Of a stretch of 64,000 bases of DNA, positions 52,832-64,000 are shown piece after piece. Within the stretch, counting starts at the first letter, position 1, and each line of letters begins with the position of its first letter. The position numbers and the translations under genes were made by a program. This DNA is from Ichthyophis bannanicus (taxonomy: Eukaryota; Chordata; Amphibia; Gymnophiona; Ichthyophiidae). The notes below the pieces were generated by a model that worked only from the letters and a program-made list of their open reading frames with translations, was not told where the DNA came from and searched no databases. The stretch lies in the NCBI GenBank assembly GCA_033557465.1, contig CM066031.1, positions 1,234,149,312-1,234,213,311 on the forward strand, given 5' to 3'.

Positions 52832-53905
52832 ACATAAAGGCACTATCACCTCCTTCCCATTTTTCTCTCTCTATACTCAAGCATCTTTTTGGCTTTTAAT
52901 GACGCCTTTTCTATCTGTTTGGCCACTTTAAGATCATTTGATATAATCACCATCCTCTCAGCCCTGCTCTTCTTTTGTGCAGTGAAGAACTTCACCCCCC
53001 TATAATGTTCAGTTCCCTTGGGTTTTTGCAGCCCAAATGCATGACCTTGCAATTTTTAGCATCAATCTTAGCTGCCAAATTCTTGACCATTCTTCAAACT
53101 TTATTAGTTCCCTCCTCATGTTATGCATACCTTCTAGCGTATCTACTCTGTTGCAGGTTTTGATATTATCCACAAAGAGGCATACCTGTCTCAACATAAT
53201 TGAATCAAAGACTAATCCCTGTAGCATGCCACTGGTAATGGCCCATCTTCAGAGTGTGCTCCATTTACCTGTATTCTTTAGTGCCTCCCACTCAACCAGT
53301 TTCTTACCCAGTTAGTTTTATTTATTTATTTATTTAGTGTACACTTGTATCCCGCCACTTCCAGCGATCAGTGGCGGTTTTCTATACAAAAGGGAGCGGT
53401 TGTACAGACCAGAATTTAAGCATACAGTAGGATTGCAGGGGAGGGTGAAAGTCACAGCAAACGGTTACAGATTTACATTTCATTTCTTGAGAGGGGGCTT
53501 TACATATATACATAAATTACATAATTACAGGATGCATTTCTTGTTGAATATGATTTTTAGTAGCTATGTTGTTCGAAAGGATTATATTGACTAGGTTAGG
53601 TTGTAATGAGTCTGAAATAGGTGAGTCTTTAGTTTTTTCCTGAAGTTACGTTAGGATCCATCTCAAGGGCATTGAGATTATTTATAAGTTCCCAATACAG
53701 AATCGTGTCAAAGGCCTTGATAAAATTTAAGTACTAGATACTACATCTAGCACTTTCCCACAATCAAATTCTATGGCCACCCACCTATCTGACAAGACCT
53801 ATCTCTAATAAAGCCATGTTGTCTCATATCTTGTAATCCAATGGATTCCAGAAACTGCAGATTTCAGATTCAACAGATTCAAACAAATGAAAATAAATAT
53901 CAAAC
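52832..53905 (-). mobile_element. CR1 LINE, RT fragment, with a nested L2-type 3' end
   Basis: Minus strand: motif A region FIKAFDTIL (near 53720), then, after an insertion at about 53312-53660, the FVDNIKTCNRVDTLEG block (53180-53135), WSRIWQLR, and EK-type ISNDLKVAKQIEKASLKAKKM (52955-52893). The catalytic ADD is altered to VDN. Stops and frameshifts are frequent. It ends at 52832 without a CR1 tail, so it is 3'-truncated or was cut by the neighbouring LINE. Confidence 0.78.
53312..53660 (-). mobile_element. L2-type LINE 3' end nested in CR1
   Basis: Minus strand: the 3' UTR ends in the hairpin CCGCCACT / AGTGGCGG (53377-53370 and 53359-53352), GGGATACAAG, and an AAATAAATAAATAAAT tail at about 53337-53316. 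It interrupts the CR1 RT on both sides. Confidence 0.65.
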
Positions 53906-56860
53906 AAAATTAATACAAAATGGGGAAAATATTAAACTTTTTATAATGTACATTCCTAAGAAAAATATAGGTGTCAAAAATGTATTTTAGCAGGTCTCCC
54001 AGCCCCGCATACCTCTCTGTACTTACCAAGCATCCCACATATGCGCTGACTTGGATTGACGAAGGACAAAGTCAAGATATTCAATCTAACTTGTAAATCA
54101 TTATTTACCAACTTAAATGGCTTTGAACATGCAAGATGAGCGGGAAAAAGGAGAATGTAGAATTCAGACATGGAAAGCATTTTCTTTCTGTCTGTGCTTT
54201 ACTGCAGTTTCCACCCCTTACCCTCATTATTTCCTACAGGTCTGGATTATTTAAGTTTTTGAAAGAATATTTCAGTGGTAGACGACAGTCAGACACTTAT
54301 CATGTAAATAGATTCTTTTGGTTTCTTGCCTCTGCCAGATTATAGATGTTGCTGCAATTTGTAAAGCAACTTTGCATTTCTGAAAAAGAATTTAACGAGC
54401 CTCATACATATGCAATGATGCCAGAAATGTAGAACATGATGGAGAATGAGATCGTGCCTCAGATCCCGGCCACGGAGGCTTATTCAGAGCTTCTCACAGA
54501 TTTCTTTCTTCATAATATAGGAAATGGTTATTTTCATTCACCCCATCTGGGCAAAATATTTGCTAGAATAGTTTCTAAGTCCTGAATGGCCATGAATCAA
54601 CACCATTGATAGCATTATATGAAGGAAGCATCGAGGTGGCCAGATATTACAGGGTAAGGGGTGCGTACACAGATTTTTCTGGTGGATCTGCAGCTCTGAG
54701 ACAATGTGAGGATATGACTTCTGCCATTCATTATATTCATATTCATGGCAGGTTTATGCAAATCGTCAAGTCTTCAGAGGTAATGTGAGCCATTCTAATA
54801 TTAACCATCCTTACGTATTCCCCTTTTCCGTCCTAACTCCTGGCAAATTATTTTACAACGTGGATCCATTTTATACATGACTCTTGTCGAAAATGCCCTT
54901 AACCAAGCTCATGTTTTATCATATGTAAAAGGTTTTATCTGAAGTAGATCATTTTTGCTTTCTTTTTGAATTGTGACATCCCAATTTTTATTTCTATCAA
55001 AAGGGTATTTTGAATATAGTTGAAGAAATATAGACTCTGTGTACTTTCCTGGTCCTTATTTGTCCCAAAATTGTTTTCTTTTCTAATTCTGAGGATTTTT
55101 CTCCTTTATCTCTCAAAAAAACCAAACATATTTTGCCTATACTATTTATTCAGCCCTATGTTTCAATTTCATCAGAGAAAGCACAAGTTTCACAGATGCA
55201 GCAGACATGCCCGCCTGTCTCTTCATCTTCGAAAAGTGATGCAGGATAGTGTTAAAAAAAAAAAAAGAATTCCTGCTTCTCTCAGAGAGGATCTCTTGAA
55301 AGTAACTGCTGCTTTCACCAGAGGGAATTGTGGGTTGTCACACTTGCATAATGGGGCTATAATAAACTCAGCTTGATTGCTCTTCTGATATTGAAATTCC
55401 AGTCAGACTCATGCACAGAAGAGAGATGCGAGTATCGCTGCCATTTCTATGTGGAAGGCTTTAATTTGTATGCGTTTTCATCTTTTTACTGTATATTGCC
55501 TGCAAGACTTTTTTTTTTCTTCCCACCTAGCTTTCACAATCCAGCCTTAGCATCTTCCTTTACTTTCTTTCTTCCACATCCCCCCGGATATGTTGACTGA
55601 GAAAACAGGTATGCATATCCCACAGCAGCTACTTTCAGTTGTGCTCTGTGGCCTATCCTTTGCTATCAACATTGGAGAAGGACCATGGAGAATGCGAGAA
55701 CTATTTCTGGATTATTTCCTGTCCCCATGAGCATGAGAAGCAGGATCATGAGCTAAATATATAGTCAAGGACCAAATTTACTAAAAAAATCTATTATGTT
55801 ATCACGCACTGATATGCTAAAGTGCCCCATGCTAAGAGCAAACATTAGCATATTATAAGTGCAAAGGCTGTGTGCTAACTGTTGGGGACATGCCCATTAT
55901 CTCCCTCTGCAGTTACCACCATGAAAAGTACTTCATCATGCTATAATTTCATTTGCAATTAACGTGGATGCAATTCACATTGCCCATAGAGGTGGCTTTA
56001 AACGTACCCATGCTAACTGCAATATTGACAGTTATAACATGGCCATCAGCACTGTACTAACCACAATGTGCAGATGCCATCCACTCTCCATCCCTAACGC
56101 ACCCCTTCTCCATAAGCAATTAGAGTGGAAATCTTATTTTGCTGGCTGTTTTTGGCACGCAGTAGCAGTTACTGAGGTCCTGTGCTAACTGCGTAGCATG
56201 TGCTGAACCCCACAGTAAACGTTAGTACACATTAGTATACCCACCCCAAATGAGCATTACAGATGTGCAGTGCCAAAAACAATTTTGGATAATCTTCCTT
56301 TTAAATGACGTTTTAGAAATGCTGGTGTATGTTTTCACATATTAGCATATATTTGTCTTAATTATGTACCTTCTATGTGCACTACAGCTTTTTTGCACAA
56401 ACAAATTAATTGTAAAATGTGTTATTCATAGGTATATGCATGCACGAGTGCATATACCTAAGGGTAGGAAGAGGAGCATTTGTTTCACACTTCAAAAAAG
56501 ACTAGCAGGACTACTGCCCAAAGCAGAAAACAAAGAATGTGAGAATTTGCGCAGAACAGCAAATACAACTCTAAACACCTTGCTGGGCACTGAATGAACA
56601 TGCAACATTGCATGTACCTCTATTGGTTCTGCATATTAAGCCAACCCAATGTTGTTTTTTAAATTTAATAAGAAATCCTTATCCCTTATTCTTCTAATTT
56701 ATTTTTACCTTCAAATAAATTTGATAAAACATTTTCTATTCAGGTTTGGTGTTTCTCCAATTCATTTTATTTTCTTTATGTTTAAAAAACTTTTCCTAGT
56801 AGCGCCAGCCCCTCGCCCCTACCTCCAGGGCAACCTAAAGTGAGTGTCTATTGTAACTTA
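53906..56860. other. Non-coding DNA, possible conserved elements
   Basis: About 3 kb without a recognised repeat or domain. 54350-55460 is varied, low in obvious repeats, and shows homeodomain-type AT cores and TATGCAAAT-like octamer relatives (54755-54763). 55770-56240 resembles decayed non-autonomous DNA elements (ATGCTAA, CATTAGCA strings). No ORF is supported. Confidence 0.35.
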
Positions 56861-57151
56861 GGGAGGAGTAGCCTAGTGGTTGGGGCAAGGTACTTCAGGC
56901 CGGAAGGTCGGGGGTTCAAATCCCACTAGAGGACAGCAACCTTGGGCCGGAAGGACTGGGGTTTCTAGTCCCACAGATGCTCCTTGTGGTCTTGGGCAAG
57001 CCACTTAACCCTCCATTGCCCATGTTCCCTGTAAGTATTAGTGTATGTGTCTCATATCCCTGCATGTTGAATGTATCCCCCAATTGTGTTGTGACCATTT
57101 TGATTGAAGGATAAGGCGGTATACAAAACTGTCTAAATAAATAAAACTTCA
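56861..57151 (+). mobile_element. tRNA-derived SINE, class III tail
   Basis: The head and body match class I SINEs to CCCATGTTCCCTGTAA (about 57033). Then a different 3' module follows (GTATTAGTGTATGTGTCTC ... GGCGGTATACAAAACTGTC) with an AAATAAATAAAAC tail. A and B boxes are present (TAGCCTAGTGGTT, GGTTCAAATCC). Confidence 0.85.
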
Positions 57152-57950
57152 TGGAGGGGTCATGTTATTGCTGTACCTTACCCAGTAGGAAGGGGCCAAG
57201 GTCTCAAGAAGAATCTCTGTCACTGATGATTCGAGGATGAGGACTCAGGGGAACCCAGAACACCTGCTTTACCCATATAGGTGGAGTTACAGTATCACCA
57301 ATGCCCTTTTTAACCTCAAACCAAGGGAGCCAATCAAGGTCCATAGGGTCAGGACAGGAGAGATGCCACATGTGCCTGCCCCACCAGTGCATTTTTTTCA
57401 AAATGGCACCAGTCAACTCAAGGTGTTTGTTCTTCTTTCATTTTTAAAGCAAAACGAAAGAAAAATCACATCCTTATTGAATTAGTCTGATGCCAAAATT
57501 GAGAGTAGATGCCATGTGGGAAAAACTATCCTTCATCAAACCTAATACCATAACAAGAGAAGCACAGAGGGTTCAAGTTATCCAGTTCCAGGAGAGAGTT
57601 CTTAGGCCAGTTCTGGATTTCTGACAACCTTATCAAAATGCAATATGGGACCTTCAAATTTGATTTCAATGGGTTGAATCATGGACTACAAATATCACCC
57701 TTCTTTGACATGTAAGTTAAAAACCAGGACTGGGGCAGGGAATAATCCAGAAATAGTCTCCCTTCTACTGTAGAACTGGATAACTTAGCATCTCTGAATG
57801 CAGCAGTTGGGACACCATACTAAATAAATCAGCTATATAATTTCCAAATAAATGTGATCATGGTCCCAGAAATCAGAGGATGGCATGAGTAAAAAAAAAA
57901 AAGTTTTGTTGTCCATAAACTGTTCATTATACATACTGTATTGATGCAAC
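57152..57950. other. Unassigned non-coding DNA
   Basis: No gene recognised; short ORFs at 57204-57485 on both strands lack motifs. Confidence 0.4.
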
Positions 57951-58044
57951 CAATTATGACCTAGATTGGCCACTGTTGGAAACAGGATACTGGGCTTGAT
58001 GGACCTTGGTCTGACCCAATATGGCAAATCTTATGTTCTTATGA
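57951..58044 (+). mobile_element. CR1 3' end, very short
   Basis: TGACCTAGATTGGCCACTG, then GGGCTTGATGGACC, and the tail CTTATGTTCTTATG match the ends of the CR1 copies at 16186 and 29385. Only about 94 bp were inserted. Confidence 0.85.
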
Positions 58045-58735
58045 TCTTAACCATATCCACTAGGTGTGAATCTTCCTTCAACCCAAAGAAGTAGGAATGC
58101 AGTATAAGCACACATTTGGAGTCTGTTTAGACTCTAAGTAACAGTTCTAGCACAACAATGATACATTCACCTTTCCAGATAGGAAAGCTTGGATATTCCT
58201 ATATTTCAAGGTGGTGTCTCTAAATAGAATAGTTTTACACATCCCATGATGGGAGTGAACCTCACTCATGAGCTGGGTTATGTTGGGTACCATCTCAAGC
58301 TCTCAAATTCACTGCTACCAAAAGTTGGCTTCAGGCAGGCAAATGTTCTGGCAGGTCTTCACTGCTCCAGTCTCTCCCTCAGCCCTGGGTCTTCTGTCTT
58401 TTTTTTTTATGTTTATTTATAAACCACCAAGAAAAACAGGAAATATACAACATTTTATATTGTAGTTGCCCTCACACTCCTTGGTTTCCTGGAGAACCTG
58501 CTCTTCCTTTTCCCTATGTCTTGTAGCTTGGAAAACTTGACCTGGAACTGGACTTTCTCTATTTTTTTCTCTTCTTTTCTTTTCTGTAGTGACTGGAATG
58601 TACACCCCATCACAACGGCTTATAGAATTATGTATACACAGTTTTAAATGGACATACTACAAAACGTACTTTTATTAGGAGTGATATTATCTATGATTAA
58701 GGTTAAATCCATAGTTCAAAGAATTAATAAGAGTA
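58045..58735. other. Unassigned non-coding DNA
   Basis: Contains T-rich TTTTTTTTTATGTTTATTTA at about 58397-58416, which resembles the start of an inverted LINE 3' end, but no coding remnant was confirmed. No gene seen. Confidence 0.35.
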
Positions 58736-58898
58736 CTCAGCAGAAACATAGAAAACTGTATTTGAATTCAAAAAAATAAGGGGCACTTACAGCAATATCT
58801 AAAGAAAGAAAGGGACTGTAGAACTTAGTAGCTGGTACAGATGGGCCAACTGGATAGGTTGATGGCCTATATCTGCCATCATTTTCTATGTTTCCAGA
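58736..58898 (+). mobile_element. CR1-like LINE 3' end
   Basis: CAGATGGGCCAACTGG, GGCCTATATCTGCCATC and terminal TTTTCTATGTTTCC form a CR1-like 3' UTR end. Confidence 0.65.
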
Positions 58899-59026
58899 GA
58901 CTGGAAAATAAAGAGTGAGGTGGCTGGCTGGCATATGCCATAGTAACTCCTAGAGGTTTCCATGGGTGGGGAAGTGTGGTCTCCGGTGATTTTAAGAAGC
59001 ACTAACATGGCATGTATGCTCCAAAC

Positions 59027-59290
59027 ATAGTAACATAGTAAATGATGGCAGATAAAGACCAGCGTGGTCCATCTAGTCTGCCCAGCAATATGGCAGGAGT
59101 AGGTACACCCCTACCCATGTCTTTGCTTAGTGGTGTACCCATGAAAACACAAATCATCAATACTTTTTTGTGCTCACCACATCCACATGTATCTTTGACT
59201 AGAGCTATGTTTAGTTTATAAAATATTTAGCCCTTGCTGAACCTTTTATAAAACATTTATCTACTTTTCTGTTCCAAATTAGGTTTTCCT
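59027..59290 (-). mobile_element. CR1-like LINE 3' end, reverse
   Basis: On the minus strand, GGGCAGACTAGATGGACC and TTTATCTGCCATC end in TTACTATGTTACTATG (59042-59027), a CR1 octamer tail. The RT-proximal part (59160-59290) is decayed. Confidence 0.7.
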
Positions 59291-59429
59291 TTTTGTGATC
59301 AGCCAACTATTATAAAATTATTCTCTATTATAGTATAGATACTATCATTTTTTAAATTACCATGCATGTTGATAACGTGAATGCACTGCTGAGGCTATTC
59401 AAATTTGGTATATATGGAGCCTGAGCCAG

Positions 59430-59945
59430 AAGACATTTAAGCACAGACTTGACAACCTAAATATGTAAACCCTAGAGGAGAGGCGAGACATAGGAGATAT
59501 AATACAGGCCTATAAATACTTAAAGGGTATTAATTAGCAAACAAATCTTTTTCAAAGATGGAAAAGCTATAGAAATTGAAGACATGAAATGAAGCTGCAA
59601 GGAGGTAAGTTTAAAAGCAGTATCAGGAAATCATTTTTCATGGAAAGAGTGGTAGATGCCTGGAATGTCCTCCCGAAGGAGGTGGTAGGAGCAAAGATGG
59701 TGTTGGAATTCAAAACGGCATGGGACAGATGCACAGAATCATTATATAGCAAGAGGATGGATTCAAAGCAAATGTATATAACTTGATAAACAGAGAGGTG
59801 TAACCCGCTTAGAGTGGCAGGGACAACCTTAAGCAAAGGCATAGAGGGAAAGTAACCTGCTCAGAGCAGCAGGTGTAACTCTACAACTTTAGCCACCTTA
59901 CTGGGCAGACAAAATGGGCCATGCTGGTTTCTATCTGCCCAAACA
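59430..59945 (+). mobile_element. CR1-like LINE 3' RT and UTR
   Basis: LEERRDIGDIIQAYKYLKG-type sequence near 59468-59525, ERVVDAWNVLPKEVVGAKMVLEFK (59646-59715), then a UTR with GGGCCATGCTGGTTTCTATC. This is an uninterrupted relative of LINE D and shows what the Ngaro insertion split. Confidence 0.75.
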
Positions 59946-60480
59946 CCATAAGGCCAAGCTAACAGAGTGAAAAACGTCTTTTTATCAGACCGTTCACAAA
60001 GGGGGTAATAAAACACCCCTTTCACTATGAAACTGTCCTTTTAATCATTGAAAATAAAATAAGCAATAAGGGAGCACTAAGCTTTTTGAAGAGTACAAAC
60101 TGAGAGGTAAAATGGTTAGTCCAAATCCATCTTGACCACTTCAACACATATACACAATGCAGTGACCGCGTTTTGAGCCCCACACAACTTAAAAAAAGAG
60201 GCTCTGCTTCAGGTGAACTGCTTGTGATGGTCAGTCAAGTGAAAAGATCATTCAGGTCCATACACACTCAAGTCAACACACTCTTAAATACTCTGCTCGG
60301 CGTCTAATGTCAGTAGAAAATGATACTTGCTCCACCCATATTGCCTAGCAATGAGCCACAACAATGGGTATGTAGAGGCCACTAATAAAAACGTTGCATT
60401 TCCAGTGGTAATGAGCATTTCCTGTTTCTCGTAAATGCTTATTACTACCTTTAGAAATGTCACGATCCAACAGTTCATAA
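59946..60480 (-). repeat. Possible retroelement UTR
   Basis: The minus strand carries CCTGAAGCAGAGCCTCTTTT and GGGGCTCAAAACGCGGTC. I recall similar phrases in Penelope-like element UTRs but cannot verify it. No domain is attached. Confidence 0.3.
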
Positions 60481-60539
60481 AATAGCAGAGCCATGGCAGC
60501 AGAGAAGTGTTCCTGCAACTCTCTCAAGCAGCAAAGCAG

Positions 60540-61140
60540 TAGATACAGGAGGGAAGGAAGGAGCTGGAAGGGAAATGACACAGCAGGGACTGGAAGTTTG
60601 CTGACATGGGGGACTGGAAGGGAGCTGAAAAGAGGGGAAGGAGGGGGCTGGAAGGGAGCTGATGGGGGGAAGGAGGTGGTTGAAAGAGAGCTCACATCTG
60701 GGGATGGGATTGGATGGTGGATGGTTAATGGGGGGGGGGCTGGAATGGAGCTGACACCTGGGGATGGCACTGAAGGAAGCTGACATGCGGGGGGGGGGGG
60801 GGGCGGGGGCGACACTGGGACTGGAAGTGAGCTGATACCTGGGATGCAATTTGGATTAGAAGGGGCTGGACAGTGGGGAAGGAGGGGGACTGGAAAGGAA
60901 TGGACACCAGTGGCAATGCTGGCAATGCAAGAAGGTTGACATTGGAAGGCACTGGGAAGGGAGGACTGGAAAGAGGGCTGACACTGGGGAAGATTACTGG
61001 GACTGGAAATAGGCTGTTACTGAGGGAGGTACTGGGACTGGAGTGGGGCTGATGCTGAGGCTGGACAGGAAATGGGTTTATGCTGGGGGGAACTGGAAAG
61101 GAGCAGGAACTGGAAGGGAACTGTTGCTAGTATATGCTGG
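60540..61140. repeat. Purine-rich minisatellite (GGACTGGAAGGGAGCTGA-type)
   Basis: Irregular 25-45-bp units built from CTGGAAGGGAGCTGACA and G-runs; variable spacing, about 15 units. The reverse strand gives Pro/Ser-rich frames that are artefacts. Confidence 0.8.
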
Positions 61141-61690
61141 ATCAGGTGGGGAAAAGAGGCAAAAACTGGGGGAGCAAAAAGGGAGAGGGGGAAATATTAT
61201 GTGTGCTGGAGGGGGGGGGGGGGAATACCGCTACTGAGTGTTGACTGACTTAACAGGACAGAGACAGGGAGGCTGCTCTGCTGCAGGCCTGGGACTGTGA
61301 ACCAGGCAGGCCTGAACAGTTTGCCTCTGCCTCAGCCTAATGGATGGAGGGAAGGATAGAGACATTAGATGGGGGGGGGGGAGGGGGTTGAGAGATGATA
61401 GACATGGAAGGGGAGAGTGAGCAAAAGACTGGGGAATAATGAATCAGGGAAGAAGATCTGGGGAATGGGAGGACTGGGTGAAGATTGAAAAAAGGTAGGT
61501 AGATGGCTAAAAAAGAACTGTATAGTAAGGAGTAGTGAAATCTGGGTGGATAGAGAGAGAGAGAAATAAATGGAAGAAAGCTGAAAGGAAAAAAAATCTA
61601 TATCCAAGATGGAAGGACGTGAAGAAAACAAAAAGCAGAGACAAGAAATGGCAGATGGACTATAGACCATAGAAAGGGAGGTAAGAAAGC
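61141..61690. repeat. GA-rich low-complexity tract
   Basis: Continues the purine bias with GGGGAAAAG, a G12 run at about 61208, GAGAGAGAGAGA at 61553-61564 and similar strings. No gene. Confidence 0.65.
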
Positions 61691-63100
61691 TATTTCTTGC
61701 CCCCTCCCCAACTCCTCCCAGAAAGCAGAAGCCTCAGATCGGAACCAGCATGATCAGAGAATAAAATGGTCAGACAACAAAGGTAGAACAAATCATTTTA
61801 ATTTCAGTTTAGTAATTGAACTTTGCACAATCTTTATATTTCACACATTATGGGGAAGTGCATCTCGTATTTCTCTGGTGTTACACTGCTTACAGTGTCT
61901 GGCTTCTTGGATGTTTCAGTTTAATTTTTGTCTACATATTTTTATTTTTACTTTAGGTTGTAGTCACTTCTGCGCTTGGTGAGTTTCTGTGTTCTGAGTG
62001 TGTGACCGAGGCCGTGTATTCTGTTATGGAGTTTGTACGTAGGGACCTGTACTGTAGTAATTTGACTTGTTCAGCTTTTCAAATAGGTATTAGATGTTCT
62101 AGGGCCTGCTGCAGTATTTATAGCGCTGCTTTTTTCTGGGTAAGCCCCTAGTTGTGTGAGTTTTGGATGTTTATGCTGGTATGGTATGGCAGATTTGGCC
62201 TTGTAGATCTTCGATGACTTTCATAGTTTTATATTAATTCACAATATGCCTGGTACTGGAGAATGTTTAGGACATTGTTAGTGATCTGACCAGAAACCAT
62301 TTTTTTTTTTTGGACTAACATAGCCTGTTTGTATGATGCTAATTATTTACTGCTAAGTAGTTATTTTTATTCTGGTTATGAGTTTGCCCTTTTACTGCAA
62401 TTTTCTTACAACATTGCATTTGAAGAAGAAATACTAGAATCATGTGAAAAGAGTTCACAAAGGAGTTTTGGGAAAAAGGAGGATGGAGTGTAGCCAACAT
62501 TAATAATAATGAGGGAGTGGGCACCGATTTATAGGTTGCAGAGGGGTGCCAGAAATCCTAGCACCAACCCTATGGGTGGGATCATGATTTTGGATGAATC
62601 ACTATTTGTAGTCATTAAAGACACAGCCATGGGCACTGTCAGACTCTTGGAGGGGGAGAATGGGAAGGAGTAGGGGACATGTTAGAAGCAGGTGCCATTT
62701 CAGCCAATCATGTTGAAACCCTGTGAAAAGCTGCTAAACAAATTTATCACTGCCTGGCTTTTCCAAATCCCATAGGCAATAACGGGCATGAAGCGACAGC
62801 ACTGGATCAATGCAGAGCACCATTTTATCAGCATTCAGAGAGAGAAGAGATCCTGTGCTCGCTCCAGTGCTTCAGCAAAAATGCCTTTGTTGAAGCTAAG
62901 AAGATATTAAAAATTGTGCCAAAGAGCACCCCGTTCTGTGACTGACACAGATCTATGTTAGAATCAGACAAAAATGTATTTTTGTACTTTGGCAAGGTTT
63001 CTTGTTATTATAGGGGAGACACCTTATGTCTGTCTGCTGGTGTGCTCAGGAGTTACAGGGCTAGAGAGCTTAGTGTTTTTATTTCCATGTATTATTTATT
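61691..63100. other. Unassigned non-coding DNA
   Basis: No domain or repeat structure recognised. A T11 run at about 62300 is the only notable tract. Confidence 0.4.
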
Positions 63101-63104
63101 GAAT

Positions 63105-64000
63105 TTATATGAAAACCATCAAGACAAATCTTGAAACAGAAAAATAGATACAAAAGAGAAATATAACAACAATCTAGATATTAAGGGCAAAGGAAACAAT
63201 CTCTAGTAGTCCACATGTTGGAGGGTAGAGAGGCCTAACAAAAGCCCAAGGCAGGAGAACCTCAGGCATAACAAGAGGAAACATAATAATATAAGAAACT
63301 CAAAAATAGACCCTGAGAACTCAGGCAATATATCTAGGAGAGATTATTAACTATATTACTCTGACATCGATCAGTCAGTAATTTAGCATTGATAAAGACA
63401 GCAAGATCAGTAGATTGAGAAAAACATATCTTACAGATTTATATACCACCAAACATTTACAAGGAAATCTTACATAAAAAAGGACCCCCCCCCCCCCAAT
63501 CTGCAGAACTCCAAGTTTATGTAATAGAAATTGCTTCCTCCTCTTCTGCATCTCTTTAGCTATATCAGGGAACACAGAAATTGTAAGAGCACAAAAAGTC
63601 TCCAATCTTTTCTTGAAGAAAATTTTCAGCAACCATTCTTTATCCATAACCAATGCACAGGAAACCAACAGAGTAGAAGAAGTATAAGTCTCGCCGCCGG
63701 ACTCATCAAATAACTCAGACACATTCAGAACTTCTAAATTAGAGTCTTCTCTTGAAGCTATTGGTTCTTTTTCCCCTTTGAAAGATAATAAACGTTTGTC
63801 AAAGATGGAATTAAGTCTGGAGGAACTTTTAGAACCTCAATCAGATATCGCTTAAATATATCCAGGGCCGTAACACCCCTAAGCTTAGGAAAGTTCAAAA
63901 CCCTCAAGTTCATAGCCCTCGCTGCATTTTCCAAAACCTCCATCTAGTATTGAAGAGCCACATTATCTTTAAGCAGAGATAAATTGGATTCAGAGAGTGT
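63105..64000 (-). mobile_element. L1/Tx1-type LINE fragment (ORF1), running off the right edge
   Basis: Minus strand: ORF1 C-terminal half from the right edge to about 63450, then A-rich sequence to about 63105. No ORF2 is visible, so the copy is deleted or rearranged after ORF1. A C14 run at 63485-63498 lies just after the ORF1 remnant. Confidence 0.6.
63450..63943 (-). pseudogene. L1 ORF1 RNA-binding domain remnant
   Basis: Minus strand: LENAARAMNLRVLNFPKLRG (63937-63878) is the L1 ORF1 RRM entry; FKRYLIEVLKVP follows. After a stop at 63760-63758 the reading resumes with LFDES, STLLVSCALVMDKEWLLKIFFKK (63680-63605) and ends FPDIAKEMQKRRKQFL near 63530, the usual C-terminal helix segment. 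One frameshift/stop separates the halves. Confidence 0.72.

Noticed and set aside
60345..60952. Pro-rich reverse ORFs
   Set aside because: Complement of the purine-rich minisatellite; several phases open simultaneously.

Overview
This window looks like repeat-dense, gene-poor vertebrate nuclear DNA, most likely amphibian. The mix of L2-clade and CR1 LINEs, Tx1/L1-type LINEs, a tRNA-derived SINE family, a Penelope-like element, hAT and fold-back DNA transposons and two large Ngaro-type tyrosine-recombinase retrotransposons is what caecilian or salamander genomes look like; the species assignment is inference. No host protein-coding exon, rRNA or genuine tRNA gene was recognised. Every substantial protein-coding stretch belongs to a mobile element, and nearly all are broken.

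Layout. 1-4800: an L2-type LINE (+) split by a reverse L2-type LINE that is itself split by a tRNA-SINE. 4800-7250: non-coding DNA. 7255-14420: an old L2 remnant carrying a GC-rich Ngaro element (7771-13664, +). 14800-16690: C/A-rich low-complexity DNA with a CR1 3' end inside it. 17070-25690: L2 and CR1 remnants, a short CxxC-type ORF (20573-20713), SINEs. 25697-28725: a fold-back element, then a SINE split by a hAT-like element (27265-28660) with a perfect 8-bp target duplication. 29385-32100: CR1, SINE, a cluster of consecutive hairpins. 33576-37301: a 37-bp tandem array directly upstream of a long L2-type LINE. 38159-41340: TG/CT-rich repeats and an internally deleted L1 (-). 42133-43560: a second fold-back element and a Penelope-like remnant with a GIY-YIG end. 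45890-52831: a CR1-like LINE split by a second Ngaro copy (46155-52612, -). 52832-64000: CR1, L2, SINE and L1 fragments, a purine-rich minisatellite and non-coding DNA.

The most interesting system is the Ngaro pair. Copy 2 shows the complete A1-ORFs-B1-A2-B2 split direct repeat layout. Both copies encode a zinc-knuckle ORF1, RT/RNase H, tyrosine recombinase and an SGNH hydrolase, and comparing them shows what has been conserved: ORF2 in the +1 frame relative to ORF1, an ORF2/ORF3 overlap of exactly 94 nt in both, and splice-acceptor-like sequences before ORF1 and before the hydrolase. In copy 2 a 13-nt ATG-bearing mini-exon near the 5' end is in phase with the hydrolase acceptor, suggesting the hydrolase is made from a spliced mRNA that skips all other ORFs.

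A second theme is the SINE-LINE relationship: the L2-type LINEs and one SINE class share a 3' end, and several 3' ends carry a short hairpin whose stem sequence changes between copies while pairing is kept.
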